Positions 17,478-26,220 are shown, counted from the first letter of the stretch. The stretch is DNA of 48,045 bases from Clostridiales bacterium (GCA_012837525.1 DUQZ01000003.1:1-48045); one strand, 5' to 3'. Program-made: numbers and translations. Notes: generated from the sequence alone by a model not told the origin.

Positions 17478-17515
17478 TACGACCTGCAGAGTTTGCATCT
17501 TTATGCGCGTCCAGT

Positions 17516-18688
17516 TTACCTGGCCGCGTGTTTTTGAATCCGCGCGTCGATGCGCTGGCTGAAGTAAAACCCCGCCACCACAAAAAAGAGGGTGACCAGC
17601 GGCACCACCTGCAAGGATATCAGGCGCACCAGGATGCCGGTCAGCGGCGGAATCAGGGTGGAGCCGGTGTAGGCGGCAGCCATCTGCAGGCCGATCGCGG
17701 TCTGGCTGATGCGATGGCCAAAGCGCTGCGGGGTTAAGAACGTCATCGAAGGGAAGATGGGCGCGTTGCCCAGGCCCAGCAGCACATAAGCCGCCAGCGC
17801 GGCACCCCGGGGCAGGGGCAGCGCCAGGATGACCGCACCCATAAAGGCCAGCAAAAAGCCCAGGCGAATCATCCGCCGGCTGTCAATCCGCATCGCGACA
17901 AAGCCGGAGATCCCCCGACCCGCTGTGGTGCCAAAGAAATATAAAGAAGAGTAGAGCGCGGCGCTGGCCGCGTCAAAGCCCTTTTGTTTTTCCAGGAAGC
18001 TGGCCGCCCATACGCCCGCGGTGGCCTCAAACCCCACAAAGCAAACATAGGCCGCCAGCACGGACAAAAGGCCGGGCGTCCTGATGGCTTCCATGATGGA
18101 AACGCCCTGCGTTTGTTCCCCTACCCCTGTGTCCATGCCCTCCGCTTTGCGCCACCAGGGCAGGGAGAGGAAGAGCACCGCGCACAGAATGGCTTGCAGC
18201 AGCGCGGCTGTCCTGTAGCCAGCCGGCCAGGAGCCCGCGCCTTTGAGGTTGACGCCGATGATAACAGGGCCCAGCGTCGCGCCCACGCCCCACATAAAGT
18301 GGAGCCAGCTCATATGGTTGGCCTTGTAGTTGCGCGCGACAAAGCCGTTGAGGCCCGCGTCCACCGCGCCGCCGCCCGTGCCCAGCGCAAGCGTAATCAC
18401 ACAGGCCAAAAAATAGGTGTTGACATAGGAAAAGAGCAGCATCATCACAGCAGTCAACAGCACCGAGCCCACCATGACCTTGCCCGTGCCAAAGCGCGCA
18501 ATCAATTTGCTGCTGAGCAAGCTGGAAATCACCGCGCCAATCGCGCTGAGGGCAGACACCAAACCCAGATCCGATACCGTCTTGCCCAATTGCGGCGCGA
18601 CAGACGGCCAGGCAGCGCCCAGCATGGCATCGGGCAAACCCAGGCTGATAAACGACAGATAAATCAGCGGCAGCAAAATCGCGAACAT
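17516..18688 (-). CDS. MFS transporter
   Basis: 390 residues with about twelve hydrophobic helices, in two halves split by a charged loop near residues 190-210 (WWRKAEGMDTGVGEQTQG). The start FAILLPLIYLSFISLGLPDAMLG and LIARFGTGKVMVGS, the loop 2-3 motif, resemble sugar-type permeases of the MFS such as FucP-like and YfkF-like proteins. The substrate cannot be told. I use the ATG at 18688 because AGGGGG lies eight bases upstream; the longer frame is weaker. It has its own promoter. Confidence 0.88.
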   Translation of the reverse strand: MFAILLPLIYLSFISLGLPDAMLGAAWPSVAPQLGKTVSDLGLVSALSAIGAVISSLLSSKLIARFGTGKVMVGSVLLTAVMMLLFSYVNTYFLACVITLALGTGGGAVDAGLNGFVARNYKANHMSWLHFMWGVGATLGPVIIGVNLKGAGSWPAGYRTAALLQAILCAVLFLSLPWWRKAEGMDTGVGEQTQGVSIMEAIRTPGLLSVLAAYVCFVGFEATAGVWAASFLEKQKGFDAASAALYSSLYFFGTTAGRGISGFVAMRIDSRRMIRLGFLLAFMGAVILALPLPRGAALAAYVLLGLGNAPIFPSMTFLTPQRFGHRISQTAIGLQMAAAYTGSTLIPPLTGILVRLISLQVVPLVTLFFVVAGFYFSQRIDARIQKHAAR

Positions 18689-18712
18689 AACAATACCCCC
18701 TTGGCTCGCCAT

Positions 18713-18741
18713 ATCCTATCTGAACGCTGGCGATGTGGCAA
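18713..18741 (-). promoter_or_regulatory. Promoter of the MFS transporter gene
   Basis: Minus-strand TTGCCA (18736-18741), a 17-bp spacer and TAGGAT (18713-18718), just upstream of the ribosome binding site. Confidence 0.65.
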
Positions 18742-18799
18742 GGGGGTATGTGGGATTTAGGATATTTCTAAATCTTATTCTATCTGTCAGTGGGATGGC

Positions 18800-21700
18800 T
18801 TAACGGTACAGCTCCCTTGCCGTGTCTGCCTGCGCCTGCAAGTCAGCAGCGTAAGCCTGCCATTTCTCATCCTGCCAGTCTATTTTTTCGTTCAAAGGGT
18901 CATTGAAATCAAAGATGCCGTCAAAGCGCAGGTAGATCAGTACATGCCCCAGGTTTTGAAGTTTGTGAAACAGCTCCTGCTCCCCGGACACCTTCAAGCC
19001 CTGGCGGTTGGATAGGATAATCTCCTGTGTCAATTGCGTGCCTGGCTCCAGCAGCTGCATCCGCTCCTTGAACACCTGGCTTTTTGCGCTGTACAGCAGG
19101 TAACTGGCCGAGATGCTTCCCTGCCTGATTTTGATATGTACCTCCCCCACGCAGTAGGCATCCGCCGCGATTAGGGGCAGAATAATGGTTCTGTCCTGCG
19201 TCGTATCCAGCAAGGCTGCCCGGTACCCCTTGTCAGACACCTCCGGCACCAAGTCGTCCACCGGCGGGCCCATCACACAAAAGCTGACCGCAAAGGCTTC
19301 ATCCCCCGGATAATAGGAGCGCATATCCAAAACGGTATCACAGTTTTTGCACGACCTGCTCTGCTCACCCGGGCGGTGGAGCGCGGCCTGGGTAATCACC
19401 TGCCAGGATGCGGCAACATGCGCTTTGAGCGGCAGCGTTTCCTCTTCAACATGCTGGCAGTACTTGCAGTTCCGCGCCCTTACGCCTGCTTGTAAACAGG
19501 TGGATTCGCTTCGGATTTCCCATTTGTCATAGGCATGGTACCTGGGCGCCAAAGGCCCGGTTTCCATTATGTCGCAATGCACACAAGTCCGGTGTCGCGT
19601 GCCGTATACGGTGCAGTCCGCGCGGTCCTCGTTTTCCCAGAGGCCATACTGATGCCTGGCGAGCGGCAGGTTTTCCTGCTGCGCAGCGCCGCAAATGCCG
19701 CATACACGCTCACGCTGTCCCTGCATAGTGCAGGTGGACGCGCTCACTGTGTTCCAGTCAGCGAAGGCGTGGTCTGAAATCGGCAGCTCCGCTGTTTCTG
19801 CCAGCGAGCAGGACGCGCACACCCGTTGCTGGATTCCCGCTTGCATACAGGTGGCCTGCGATATTGTTGTCCACGCGCCAAAGCGATGGGCTGCTTTTTG
19901 TACTTCTTCCGTCTCTTTCACGATACAGTATTTGCATTGCCGTGTTTTAATGCCAGCTGTTTCACAGGTGGATTCCTGTGTCGTTTGCCATGCCTCATAC
20001 ATGTGGGTTCGGGCGTCCAACACGCCTGTCTCGCGATGGCCACAGATGTTGCAGTCATGATACCTTGTGCCGGGAACCGAGCAATCTGCCCGTTCATGGT
20101 TGACCCAGGCAGCGTACTGATGTGCTTTGAGGGGCAGCTTGTCTGTCTCTGTCACGGCGCAGTATTTGCATTTCCGGGTTTTAAAGCCGGCTGTTTCACA
20201 GGTGGATTCCTGTGTCGTTTGCCATGCCTCATACATGTGGGTACGGTCGTCCAATACGCCAGTCTCGCGATGGCTGCAAATCTTGCAGTCATGATACCGA
20301 GTGCCGGGAACCGAGCAGTCCGCCCGTTCATGGTTGACCCAGGCAGCGTACTGATGTGCTTTGAGCGGCAGCGTCTCCGTCTCTGACACGTTGCAGTTTT
20401 TACACCGGCGAATGCGCGTGCCTTGAACTGTACAGGTAGACTCTGTCTGTGTTTCCCAGGCGGAAAACGCATGATTTGCCGCATCCAGCACGCCGTTTTC
20501 ACGGTGATTGCAGGCTGTGCACGCTCGGTATTTTGAGCCTGGTATCGCGCAGTCAGCCCTTTTCTCATTGATCCATGTGCCATACAGATGGGATCGAAGC
20601 GGCAATGCTTCCGTTTCTGTCACAGTGCAATACTTGCACGCGCGCTCCCGCAGCCCATTTTCTGTGCAGGTGGAAGCCGCCTTTTCCACCCAGGCATCAA
20701 AGCGATGCGCCCGGGGAACCTCCTTCCTGCTCTCTTCAAACTGGCAGTGCTGGCAGGTTCTGATTGACTTCCCCTCCGAAGCACAGTTTTGTGTGGGGGC
20801 TGCTGACCAGCTGCCAAATTGATGAGGGGCCATCGCAAGGGGCCGCCCCTCTACCCTGCCGCACCAGGTGCAGGAGGATTCCTCCCGGCCTTCTTCCGTG
20901 CAGGTCGCCCCCTTCACAGCTGTCCAGTTCAAATATTGATGCGGCATTTGAGGGCTTGTCCGTTCCTGATAGTAGTCACAGTGCTTGCAGTTTAAACGTT
21001 CCGAACCATCCTGTGTGCAACTGGGCGGGGCGTGCAATACCCAGCTGTCCAGGTCGTGCCCTGATGCGGCGATGTCCTCCCTCATCTCATGACCGCACTG
21101 GCTGCATGTGCGCAAAACAAAACCAGGAGCGGTGCAAGTAGGCTCCTGGCGCGTTGTAACGTATTGATGGGTGTGGGCGGATAGGGTCTTAATCTCCGTG
21201 ACAGCGCAGCGTTCACATTGCCGCTCACTGCGCCCATCCTGTGTACAGGTGGCGGGCGTCACGCAGGTCCAGCCCAAAAACTTGTGGGATGTGAGCGCGG
21301 TTTTCTCGACCAACGGGCAGCGCGCACAGGCCTTTTCAAAATAACTGTCCTTCAGGCAGTCTTCCCCTATCCTGCATTCCTCCGCACACCACGCGTGCCC
21401 CTTTTGCGCAAGGGGCATCACGAGGACATCGCCGCACGTCCCGCAGGTGCTGTGCGCTTCGCCGGGTTCGGTGCAGGTCGGCTCTGTGTTTACAACGGCT
21501 ACGCTGTACTGATGACCCAGCATCTCTGTTTCACGGGACTGGGACAGCCCGCACACACCGCAGGTTTTGCTCATGATACCAGGTGTTATGCACGTGGCGG
21601 GTGTAGTATACTCCTCATCACCAAAAACATGCTGCCCTACGGATTTGAAGGCTGTTTTTCGCGCATCACAATGAAGGCACTGGCTGTAAATCTCCCCTTC

Positions 21701-22087
21701 CTCGTGGCAGGGAAGGGTGGTCCATGCGTCATATTCATGCTCTTTCATGGGCAATTCAAACTGCAGCGTTTCCGTGCAATTCCGGCATGTTGATTCAGTG
21801 AGCCCGGATAGAGAACAGGTGGGTTGCCTTATCACAACAGGCAGATTCAAGTCGTGAGGCAATTTATCAATATATGTAATTTTGAGGTATCCGCATCGAT
21901 TATCACAAGTAGTATAGATTTCGCCATATTCAGAGCATGTGGGGTGCTTCATAACTGTGTCTCTGACCCGTAAATGACTGCATGGATACGATGTAATCCC
22001 CATGTCGGCAATCACTGAACTGGCAACTATACAGATTGCTAAAAATACCGTCACAAAAAACACCAGAGACCGTTTTCTCTTTTCCAT
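18800..22087 (-). CDS. Secreted cysteine-pair repeat protein, 1095 residues
   Basis: Signal peptide at about 1-28 (SLVFFVTVFLAICIVASSVIA). Residues about 35-925 hold some 23 repeats of 36-40 residues. The pattern in each is aromatic-x-x-W, then about eight residues, TC or DC, a G, then C-x-x-C, an E-x-x-x-L/P stretch and a closing H-x-Y/F. The spaced cysteines suggest small zinc-ribbon-like or disulfide-linked modules. Comparable repeats are common but uncharacterised in Clostridia surface proteins. Residues 928-1095 form a separate domain that matches the C-terminus of the secreted protein at 23678-24652. No LPXTG or SLH anchor is seen. The ribosome binding site is weak. Confidence 0.9.
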   Translation of the reverse strand: MEKRKRSLVFFVTVFLAICIVASSVIADMGITSYPCSHLRVRDTVMKHPTCSEYGEIYTTCDNRCGYLKITYIDKLPHDLNLPVVIRQPTCSLSGLTESTCRNCTETLQFELPMKEHEYDAWTTLPCHEEGEIYSQCLHCDARKTAFKSVGQHVFGDEEYTTPATCITPGIMSKTCGVCGLSQSRETEMLGHQYSVAVVNTEPTCTEPGEAHSTCGTCGDVLVMPLAQKGHAWCAEECRIGEDCLKDSYFEKACARCPLVEKTALTSHKFLGWTCVTPATCTQDGRSERQCERCAVTEIKTLSAHTHQYVTTRQEPTCTAPGFVLRTCSQCGHEMREDIAASGHDLDSWVLHAPPSCTQDGSERLNCKHCDYYQERTSPQMPHQYLNWTAVKGATCTEEGREESSCTWCGRVEGRPLAMAPHQFGSWSAAPTQNCASEGKSIRTCQHCQFEESRKEVPRAHRFDAWVEKAASTCTENGLRERACKYCTVTETEALPLRSHLYGTWINEKRADCAIPGSKYRACTACNHRENGVLDAANHAFSAWETQTESTCTVQGTRIRRCKNCNVSETETLPLKAHQYAAWVNHERADCSVPGTRYHDCKICSHRETGVLDDRTHMYEAWQTTQESTCETAGFKTRKCKYCAVTETDKLPLKAHQYAAWVNHERADCSVPGTRYHDCNICGHRETGVLDARTHMYEAWQTTQESTCETAGIKTRQCKYCIVKETEEVQKAAHRFGAWTTISQATCMQAGIQQRVCASCSLAETAELPISDHAFADWNTVSASTCTMQGQRERVCGICGAAQQENLPLARHQYGLWENEDRADCTVYGTRHRTCVHCDIMETGPLAPRYHAYDKWEIRSESTCLQAGVRARNCKYCQHVEEETLPLKAHVAASWQVITQAALHRPGEQSRSCKNCDTVLDMRSYYPGDEAFAVSFCVMGPPVDDLVPEVSDKGYRAALLDTTQDRTIILPLIAADAYCVGEVHIKIRQGSISASYLLYSAKSQVFKERMQLLEPGTQLTQEIILSNRQGLKVSGEQELFHKLQNLGHVLIYLRFDGIFDFNDPLNEKIDWQDEKWQAYAADLQAQADTARELYR
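19926..20393 (-). repeat. Tandem 234-bp intragenic duplication
   Basis: Bases 19926-20159 and 20160-20393 are two adjacent copies of a 234-bp unit, equal to 78 codons or two protein modules, with most bases identical. Examples are the shared CTGTTTCACAGGTGGATTCC and CATGCCTCATACATGTGGGT blocks. The reading frame is kept. It points to recent expansion of the repeat array by recombination or slippage. Confidence 0.85.
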
Positions 22088-22130
22088 TGTTCAATTCTCT
22101 TTCTTTAAATTTTCCTTGGTTCTATAAGGT

Positions 22131-22158
22131 AGTATAGGATTTTAATACGCCCTGTCAA
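22131..22158 (-). promoter_or_regulatory. Promoter of the cysteine-pair repeat protein gene
   Basis: Minus-strand TTGACA (22153-22158), a 16-bp spacer and TATACT (22131-22136). The intergenic stretch 22159-22345 beyond it is AT-rich and holds nothing else I recognise. Confidence 0.75.
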
Positions 22159-22345
22159 TCGTTTTTCACACATTTTACAGGATATTTTTTCATGCATATT
22201 CATCTGTGCAAATAAGTTTGTAAAACGATAAGCAGAATAACTGCGAACAATTCGAATTGGCAGATTTTTTATTTACTCCTTTCCTGTTACGCTTGGCCTT
22301 TCAATTCGGGGACGTTTGCACACCTCGCTCTTCTGTAGTCCAATC

Positions 22346-22374
22346 TTGACATGCTTATAAGCTCCCGTTAGTAT
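22346..22374 (+). promoter_or_regulatory. Promoter of the ECF transporter S gene
   Basis: TTGACA (22346-22351), a 17-bp spacer and TAGTAT (22369-22374). The transcript would start near 22381, giving a leader of about 60 bases. Confidence 0.75.
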
Positions 22375-22379
22375 TCAAG

Positions 22380-22417
22380 TTGCTTATGCAAAATGACACC
22401 AGCCCTTAGTCGACTAA
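22380..22417 (+). promoter_or_regulatory. Operator-like palindromes in the ECF S leader
   Basis: TTGCTTATGCAA (22380-22391) has inverted four-base arms, and TTAGTCGACTAA (22406-22417) is a perfect 12-bp palindrome. Both lie between the predicted transcription start and the ATG, where a repressor could act. I see no known vitamin riboswitch in this leader. Confidence 0.4.
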
Positions 22418-22443
22418 TCAAATCATGAAATTGTGATGACATT

Positions 22444-22983
22444 ATGAGAAACAACCGCGTATTGCGTTTAACCCTGTCCGCCCTGTTTTTGGCGCTGGGC
22501 ATCCTGCTGCCCTTTTTGACGGGCAACAACCGCCAATTGGGCAACATTATGAGCCTGATGCACATCCCGGTCTTGCTGTGCGGCTTTGTCTGCGGGTGGA
22601 AATTTGGCCTGGCCGTTGGCTTTGTCACGCCGCTTTTACGTTCCCTGATTGTTGGAATGCCGCCCATGCTGCCCATCGCCCTGGGAATGGCCTTTGAGCT
22701 GGCCGCCTACGGCGCCTTGGCGGGCCTGTTGTACAAAGAGCTGCCCAAAACAATCACCGGCTTGTACCTGGCCTTGATTTTGTCCATGCTGGGCGGCAGG
22801 TTGGTCTGGGGCTTGGCCAGCTACATCATCTACTCCTCCATGGGCAACCCCTTTACGCTGTCCATGTTCTGGGCCGCTGCCTTCGTGACGCCCATTCCGG
22901 GCATCCTGTTCCATATCGCCATCATCCCGCCGATTTTACTGGCGCTGAAAGAATACAAAATGTTCCCGTTGACGCAGCAGTAA
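22444..22983 (+). CDS. ECF transporter S component
   Basis: 179 residues with about six hydrophobic helices. The stretch MHIPVLLCGFVCGWKFGLAVG, then TPLLRSLIVGMPPMLP and FELAAYGALAGLLY, is the pattern of energy-coupling-factor substrate-binding subunits (PF12822-like). Such proteins bind a vitamin or precursor and work with the shared EcfA/EcfA'/EcfT module, which is not in this window. The substrate is not evident; pantothenate-type S components are the nearest in my memory. No strong ribosome binding site precedes the ATG (GTGATGAC at best). The gene stands alone with its own promoter. Confidence 0.88.
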   Translation: MRNNRVLRLTLSALFLALGILLPFLTGNNRQLGNIMSLMHIPVLLCGFVCGWKFGLAVGFVTPLLRSLIVGMPPMLPIALGMAFELAAYGALAGLLYKELPKTITGLYLALILSMLGGRLVWGLASYIIYSSMGNPFTLSMFWAAAFVTPIPGILFHIAIIPPILLALKEYKMFPLTQQ

Positions 22984-23026
22984 AGCGCCGCAATTTCCAC
23001 GCATTAACATTATGATAGATTAGACC

Positions 23027-23587
23027 ATGAAGATGACGTTGTATCATGCATCCAAAAACCAAGGCCTGAGGATACTATTGCCCAGGGAATCCACCCACGG
23101 TGCTCCTTATGTGTATGCCACACAATCCCTGGCAATGGCTTTACTGTTTGGTGCCAAGAAGGATGATTTTGACTTCCTGATGGATGAAGAGAATGGGAGA
23201 CCACGGTTGTATGAGTGCTACCCCGATGCTTTTGAGCAAGTTTATGCTCATGAGTTTTGCTCTGTTTATGAGGTAGATGGCAACCTTTTCGCCCGCCATG
23301 ACGCCGTTTGGCACGCGGAGTACATTGCAGAGAGTCCTGTCCCGGTCCTAAAGGAAACCAAAGTTTTTGATTTGCACGGACAACTGATGGAGGAGATATC
23401 GCGCGGGCATCTGATTTTGCACAGATATCGTACCAATCCTGAGTATAAAAGGAAGATCGCCAACCACATCGTGGATCGGCTGATACGGTTTGAGGTGTTG
23501 GATGGGGAGATCCCGCAAAAATTGCTGGACAAGTTTCCGCTAATAATCCAGCAGTTGGAAGACATCTTGACCGGGCGAACTCTGTAA
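23027..23587 (+). CDS. Uncharacterised protein, possibly ADP-ribosyltransferase-like fold
   Basis: 186 residues, cytoplasmic, no membrane segment. The N-terminus LYHASKNQGLRILLPRES, followed by PYVYATQSLAMALLFG, resembles a group of Clostridia proteins whose opening Y-H and later V-Y-A-T recall PARP-like or RNA 2'-phosphotransferase-like folds. I cannot find a certain catalytic Glu, so activity is speculative. The C-terminal half is charged and helical. A TATGAT -10-like box at 23011-23016 lies only 11 bases before the ATG and there is no clear ribosome binding site, so the mRNA may have almost no leader. A second ATG is at 23033. Confidence 0.75.
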   Translation: MKMTLYHASKNQGLRILLPRESTHGAPYVYATQSLAMALLFGAKKDDFDFLMDEENGRPRLYECYPDAFEQVYAHEFCSVYEVDGNLFARHDAVWHAEYIAESPVPVLKETKVFDLHGQLMEEISRGHLILHRYRTNPEYKRKIANHIVDRLIRFEVLDGEIPQKLLDKFPLIIQQLEDILTGRTL

Positions 23588-23602
23588 TAATGACTTACCG
23601 CC

Positions 23603-23660
23603 AAAAGCGCTTCCATGGCTGGAAGAACTCAAAAAGCGCCTCCGATCTGGAAGCGCTTTT
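23603..23660. terminator. Bidirectional terminator between convergent genes
   Basis: AAAAGCGCTTCCA (23603-23615) and TGGAAGCGCTTTT (23648-23660) are perfect 13-bp inverted arms around a 32-base loop. The flanking A and T runs serve both strands, ending the rightward 23027 gene and the leftward 23678 gene. Confidence 0.8.
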
Positions 23661-23677
23661 ATGATACAGAACCGAGA

Positions 23678-24652
23678 TTACTTGGCGGGCTCGACCGTCA
23701 TGATGGGGTCCATGAAGGCCAGCATGTGCTCACGATGGGTTTTGTACTCTTCCTTGTTCTCCCAGAAGCGGACGTATTCGCTCTTGGGGGTGGGGAAGCG
23801 GTTGTAGGTGATGCGGTTGCGGATGAACATCAGCACGTTGGTATCCCCGCCAAAGTGGTTGAGGATGCTGATGGGCTGGTTGAAGGCATACATGCTGGGC
23901 TCGGTCATCTCCTCCGGCTCCACAATGTCCACATCGGCATAGGAGTTGTAGAAGGTGATGAACTCGCTGAGGGTTTCGGTCTTGAAGTCGCGCTTGTCAC
24001 TGTGGAACATGTGGTAGCTGACAACCACCGTATCCTGGTTGACATCCACGTAGACCTCGCCCACCTCATAGATGTTGGAGGCCGCCAGGGTAAAGGTTTG
24101 CCGGCCCTGGATGGTCAGGTCAATGGGGGTAAACATGTACCATTTGTCTGTCAACTCCGGCGTCACGTCACGGAAATGCGGGCCGAAGGAAGAAACCGTG
24201 TTGCGCGGGTACAGGGTGTTGGTAAACTGGTCGTAGTGGTGGGTTTCCACCCCGCCTTCCTTGGTGATGGTCAGCTTTTGCGCGTAGTACAGGTACTTGG
24301 TGCTGCCCTTGCTGGGCGCGATCTTGTAGCTGTAGGTGTTCACTTCCCCGTTGCGCGTGAGGGGCTTGTAAACGCTGGCCAAAACCATCTGCGGGCCGTC
24401 CCCCTTCATGAGGGTATAGTTCATGGTCTCTACAACCTTTTTGTCCGCCTGGTCATACACGGTAATGACAATGTCCAGATCGGCATCGCTGATGTTTTCC
24501 ACCGTGAACAGGTGCTCGCTGTAGTCGATTCCCTTGAAGCGGAACTCCTTGTTGACGACTTCCACCTTGATGGTGTTCTCGGCCATGGCGACACCGGGCA
24601 AGAGCGCTATCGCAAGCATCAAAACCAGTGTGAGGGATAAGAATCTTTTCAT
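23678..24652 (-). CDS. Secreted protein sharing a C-terminal domain with the cysteine-pair repeat protein
   Basis: 324 residues with a signal peptide (1-24, ending AMA). Residues 25-150 look like a beta-rich domain (KVEVVNKEFRFKGIDYSEH, VENISDADLDIVITVYD) of the kind found in FxLYD-type extracellular modules. Residues about 156-315 align with residues 928-1095 of the protein at 18800-22087. Shared positions include the opening GP, D..PE..DK, AA..Y.VGEV, SY, and HVL/NVL with a basic residue soon after, then W and Y near the end. No cysteine repeats are present. AAGGAG precedes the ATG. Divergent from the HtrA-type protease gene. Confidence 0.85.
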   Translation of the reverse strand: MKRFLSLTLVLMLAIALLPGVAMAENTIKVEVVNKEFRFKGIDYSEHLFTVENISDADLDIVITVYDQADKKVVETMNYTLMKGDGPQMVLASVYKPLTRNGEVNTYSYKIAPSKGSTKYLYYAQKLTITKEGGVETHHYDQFTNTLYPRNTVSSFGPHFRDVTPELTDKWYMFTPIDLTIQGRQTFTLAASNIYEVGEVYVDVNQDTVVVSYHMFHSDKRDFKTETLSEFITFYNSYADVDIVEPEEMTEPSMYAFNQPISILNHFGGDTNVLMFIRNRITYNRFPTPKSEYVRFWENKEEYKTHREHMLAFMDPIMTVEPAK

Positions 24653-24906
24653 TCAACACATCTCCTTTTTCTAAAGCCCGTCCATCGGGCTCACACATAT
24701 AACGGGACAGGGTTGTCGTTTCATGCATCCATTCTTTCTGACGGTTTTATTCTACCCCGCATTGTGCAATTCATACATTTTAAAGACCGCAGTTTGAGTT
24801 TACATTTCATTCATCAATTGGTAAAAAAAGTATCAAAATAGATGGGTATGCTAGATGTGCAGGATGACCTGTGAATGATATTACGTGATAGAAAGGACGC
24901 ATTACG

Positions 24907-26220
24907 ATGAACGCAAATAAAAGATTTTCAAGTTTGATTGCGGCTGTATTAGCCCTGAGCCTGCTGTTGGGCATCGGCATCACCGCGCACGCCAACGACG
25001 CCGTCGGCACCCTCTCCAAGGATGAGGTGGACAAGATTGTGGAAACCGCCACCAACAAGGCGGAGGTTACCAGCCCCTTTATTGAGATTTCCAAAAAAGC
25101 GCAGGAGAGCGTGGTGGGCGTCAACAACTACCAGATTGCCCGCCGCAGCCAGTTCAGCCAGGGGTTTGGCTATTTCTTCGACCAGACACCCGAGGAGTTT
25201 GAGCAGGAGCGCAGGACGGGCACCGGCTCTGGCACTGTGATTTCCCCCTATGGGCATGTGCTGACCAATTACCATGTCATCAGCAACGCCTCCCGTGTGA
25301 CGGTCAACGTTGGTGACCGCGAACTGGAAGCCGCGGTGCTTGGCACAGACGCGGACCTGGACATCGCGGTCCTGCTGGTGCCGGGTCTGGACCTGCCGCA
25401 CGTCACCCTGGGCGACAGCGATGAAATCCAGGTGGGCGAGTACGCCATTGTAATCGGCAACCCGCTGGGCACCCAGTTTGAGCGCAGCGTGTCTGTGGGC
25501 ATTGTGTCCGCCGTTTCCCGCACCATGACCTCCAGGGGTCGTGACCGCTATGGCCTGCGGACTGAGATTGAAAACAACATGATCCAGGTGGACGCCGCCA
25601 TCTCCTCCGGCAATTCCGGCGGCGGCATGTTCAACACCCTGGGCCAGCTGCAGGGCATTCCCACCCTCAAACTGGTTGACAACGCCAACCCCTTCTCACC
25701 CAGCAACTACTCCATTGACAACATCGGCATGTGCGTGCCCATCAACGCCGCCAAGCCCTTAATCCGCACCGTGCTTGAAAACTACAACGCGGAGGAAGCG
25801 GAAGCCCAGGCGCAGAAGGTGCGCGACCAGGAAGCCAAGCAGACAGCGGACGCGAACACCCCCAAGCCCAAGCTGGGCGTGCGCATTGGCAGCGTGGGCG
25901 CTTACCTGCCCGCCAGCCAGGGCATCGTGCCCCAGGGCGCTTTCGTGATCGAAGTGTTTGAGAACTCCGCAGCCCAAAAAGCCGGCATCCAGGTGGGTGA
26001 TATCATCGTGGAAGCCGATGGCGACATCATCACCACCAACAGCCAGCTGATCGCGAAAATCAATGAAAAGAGCAACGGGGATGAACTGAAACTGAAGGTG
26101 TACCGGGTTACCGGTTTGCTGGACGCGCTGGAGGACAGCAGTAAGCTGCGCTCCCTGGGCAAGGGCGAGTACATCGACATCAAGGCCGTTTTGACAGTTG
26201 AAGAAGAAGCCAGCATGTAA
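24907..26220 (+). CDS. HtrA-type (S1C) serine protease with PDZ domain
   Basis: 437 residues. The catalytic triad is visible: His123 in LTNYHVIS, Asp152 in DADLDIAVL, Ser237 in SSGNSGGGM. One PDZ domain follows at about 325-405 (GAFVIEVFENSAAQKAGIQVGDIIVEADG). The N-terminus is a cleavable-looking signal peptide (ending AHA near residue 29) rather than the membrane anchor preceded by a cytoplasmic tail that many Firmicutes HtrA proteins have. It should degrade or refold misfolded extracytoplasmic proteins. AGAAAGGA lies 11 bases upstream of the ATG; a terminator follows at once. Confidence 0.94.
   Translation: MNANKRFSSLIAAVLALSLLLGIGITAHANDAVGTLSKDEVDKIVETATNKAEVTSPFIEISKKAQESVVGVNNYQIARRSQFSQGFGYFFDQTPEEFEQERRTGTGSGTVISPYGHVLTNYHVISNASRVTVNVGDRELEAAVLGTDADLDIAVLLVPGLDLPHVTLGDSDEIQVGEYAIVIGNPLGTQFERSVSVGIVSAVSRTMTSRGRDRYGLRTEIENNMIQVDAAISSGNSGGGMFNTLGQLQGIPTLKLVDNANPFSPSNYSIDNIGMCVPINAAKPLIRTVLENYNAEEAEAQAQKVRDQEAKQTADANTPKPKLGVRIGSVGAYLPASQGIVPQGAFVIEVFENSAAQKAGIQVGDIIVEADGDIITTNSQLIAKINEKSNGDELKLKVYRVTGLLDALEDSSKLRSLGKGEYIDIKAVLTVEEEASM

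Noticed and set aside
19926..20393. Could the regular repeats be a CRISPR array?
   Set aside because: The unit is 234 bp, in frame, without spacers, inside an open reading frame; no cas genes are present.
24676..24690. GCCCG/CGGGC hairpin in the leader of the 23678-24652 gene, as attenuator
   Set aside because: The stem is five base pairs and is followed only by TTTAG, too weak to call a terminator; no leader peptide seen.
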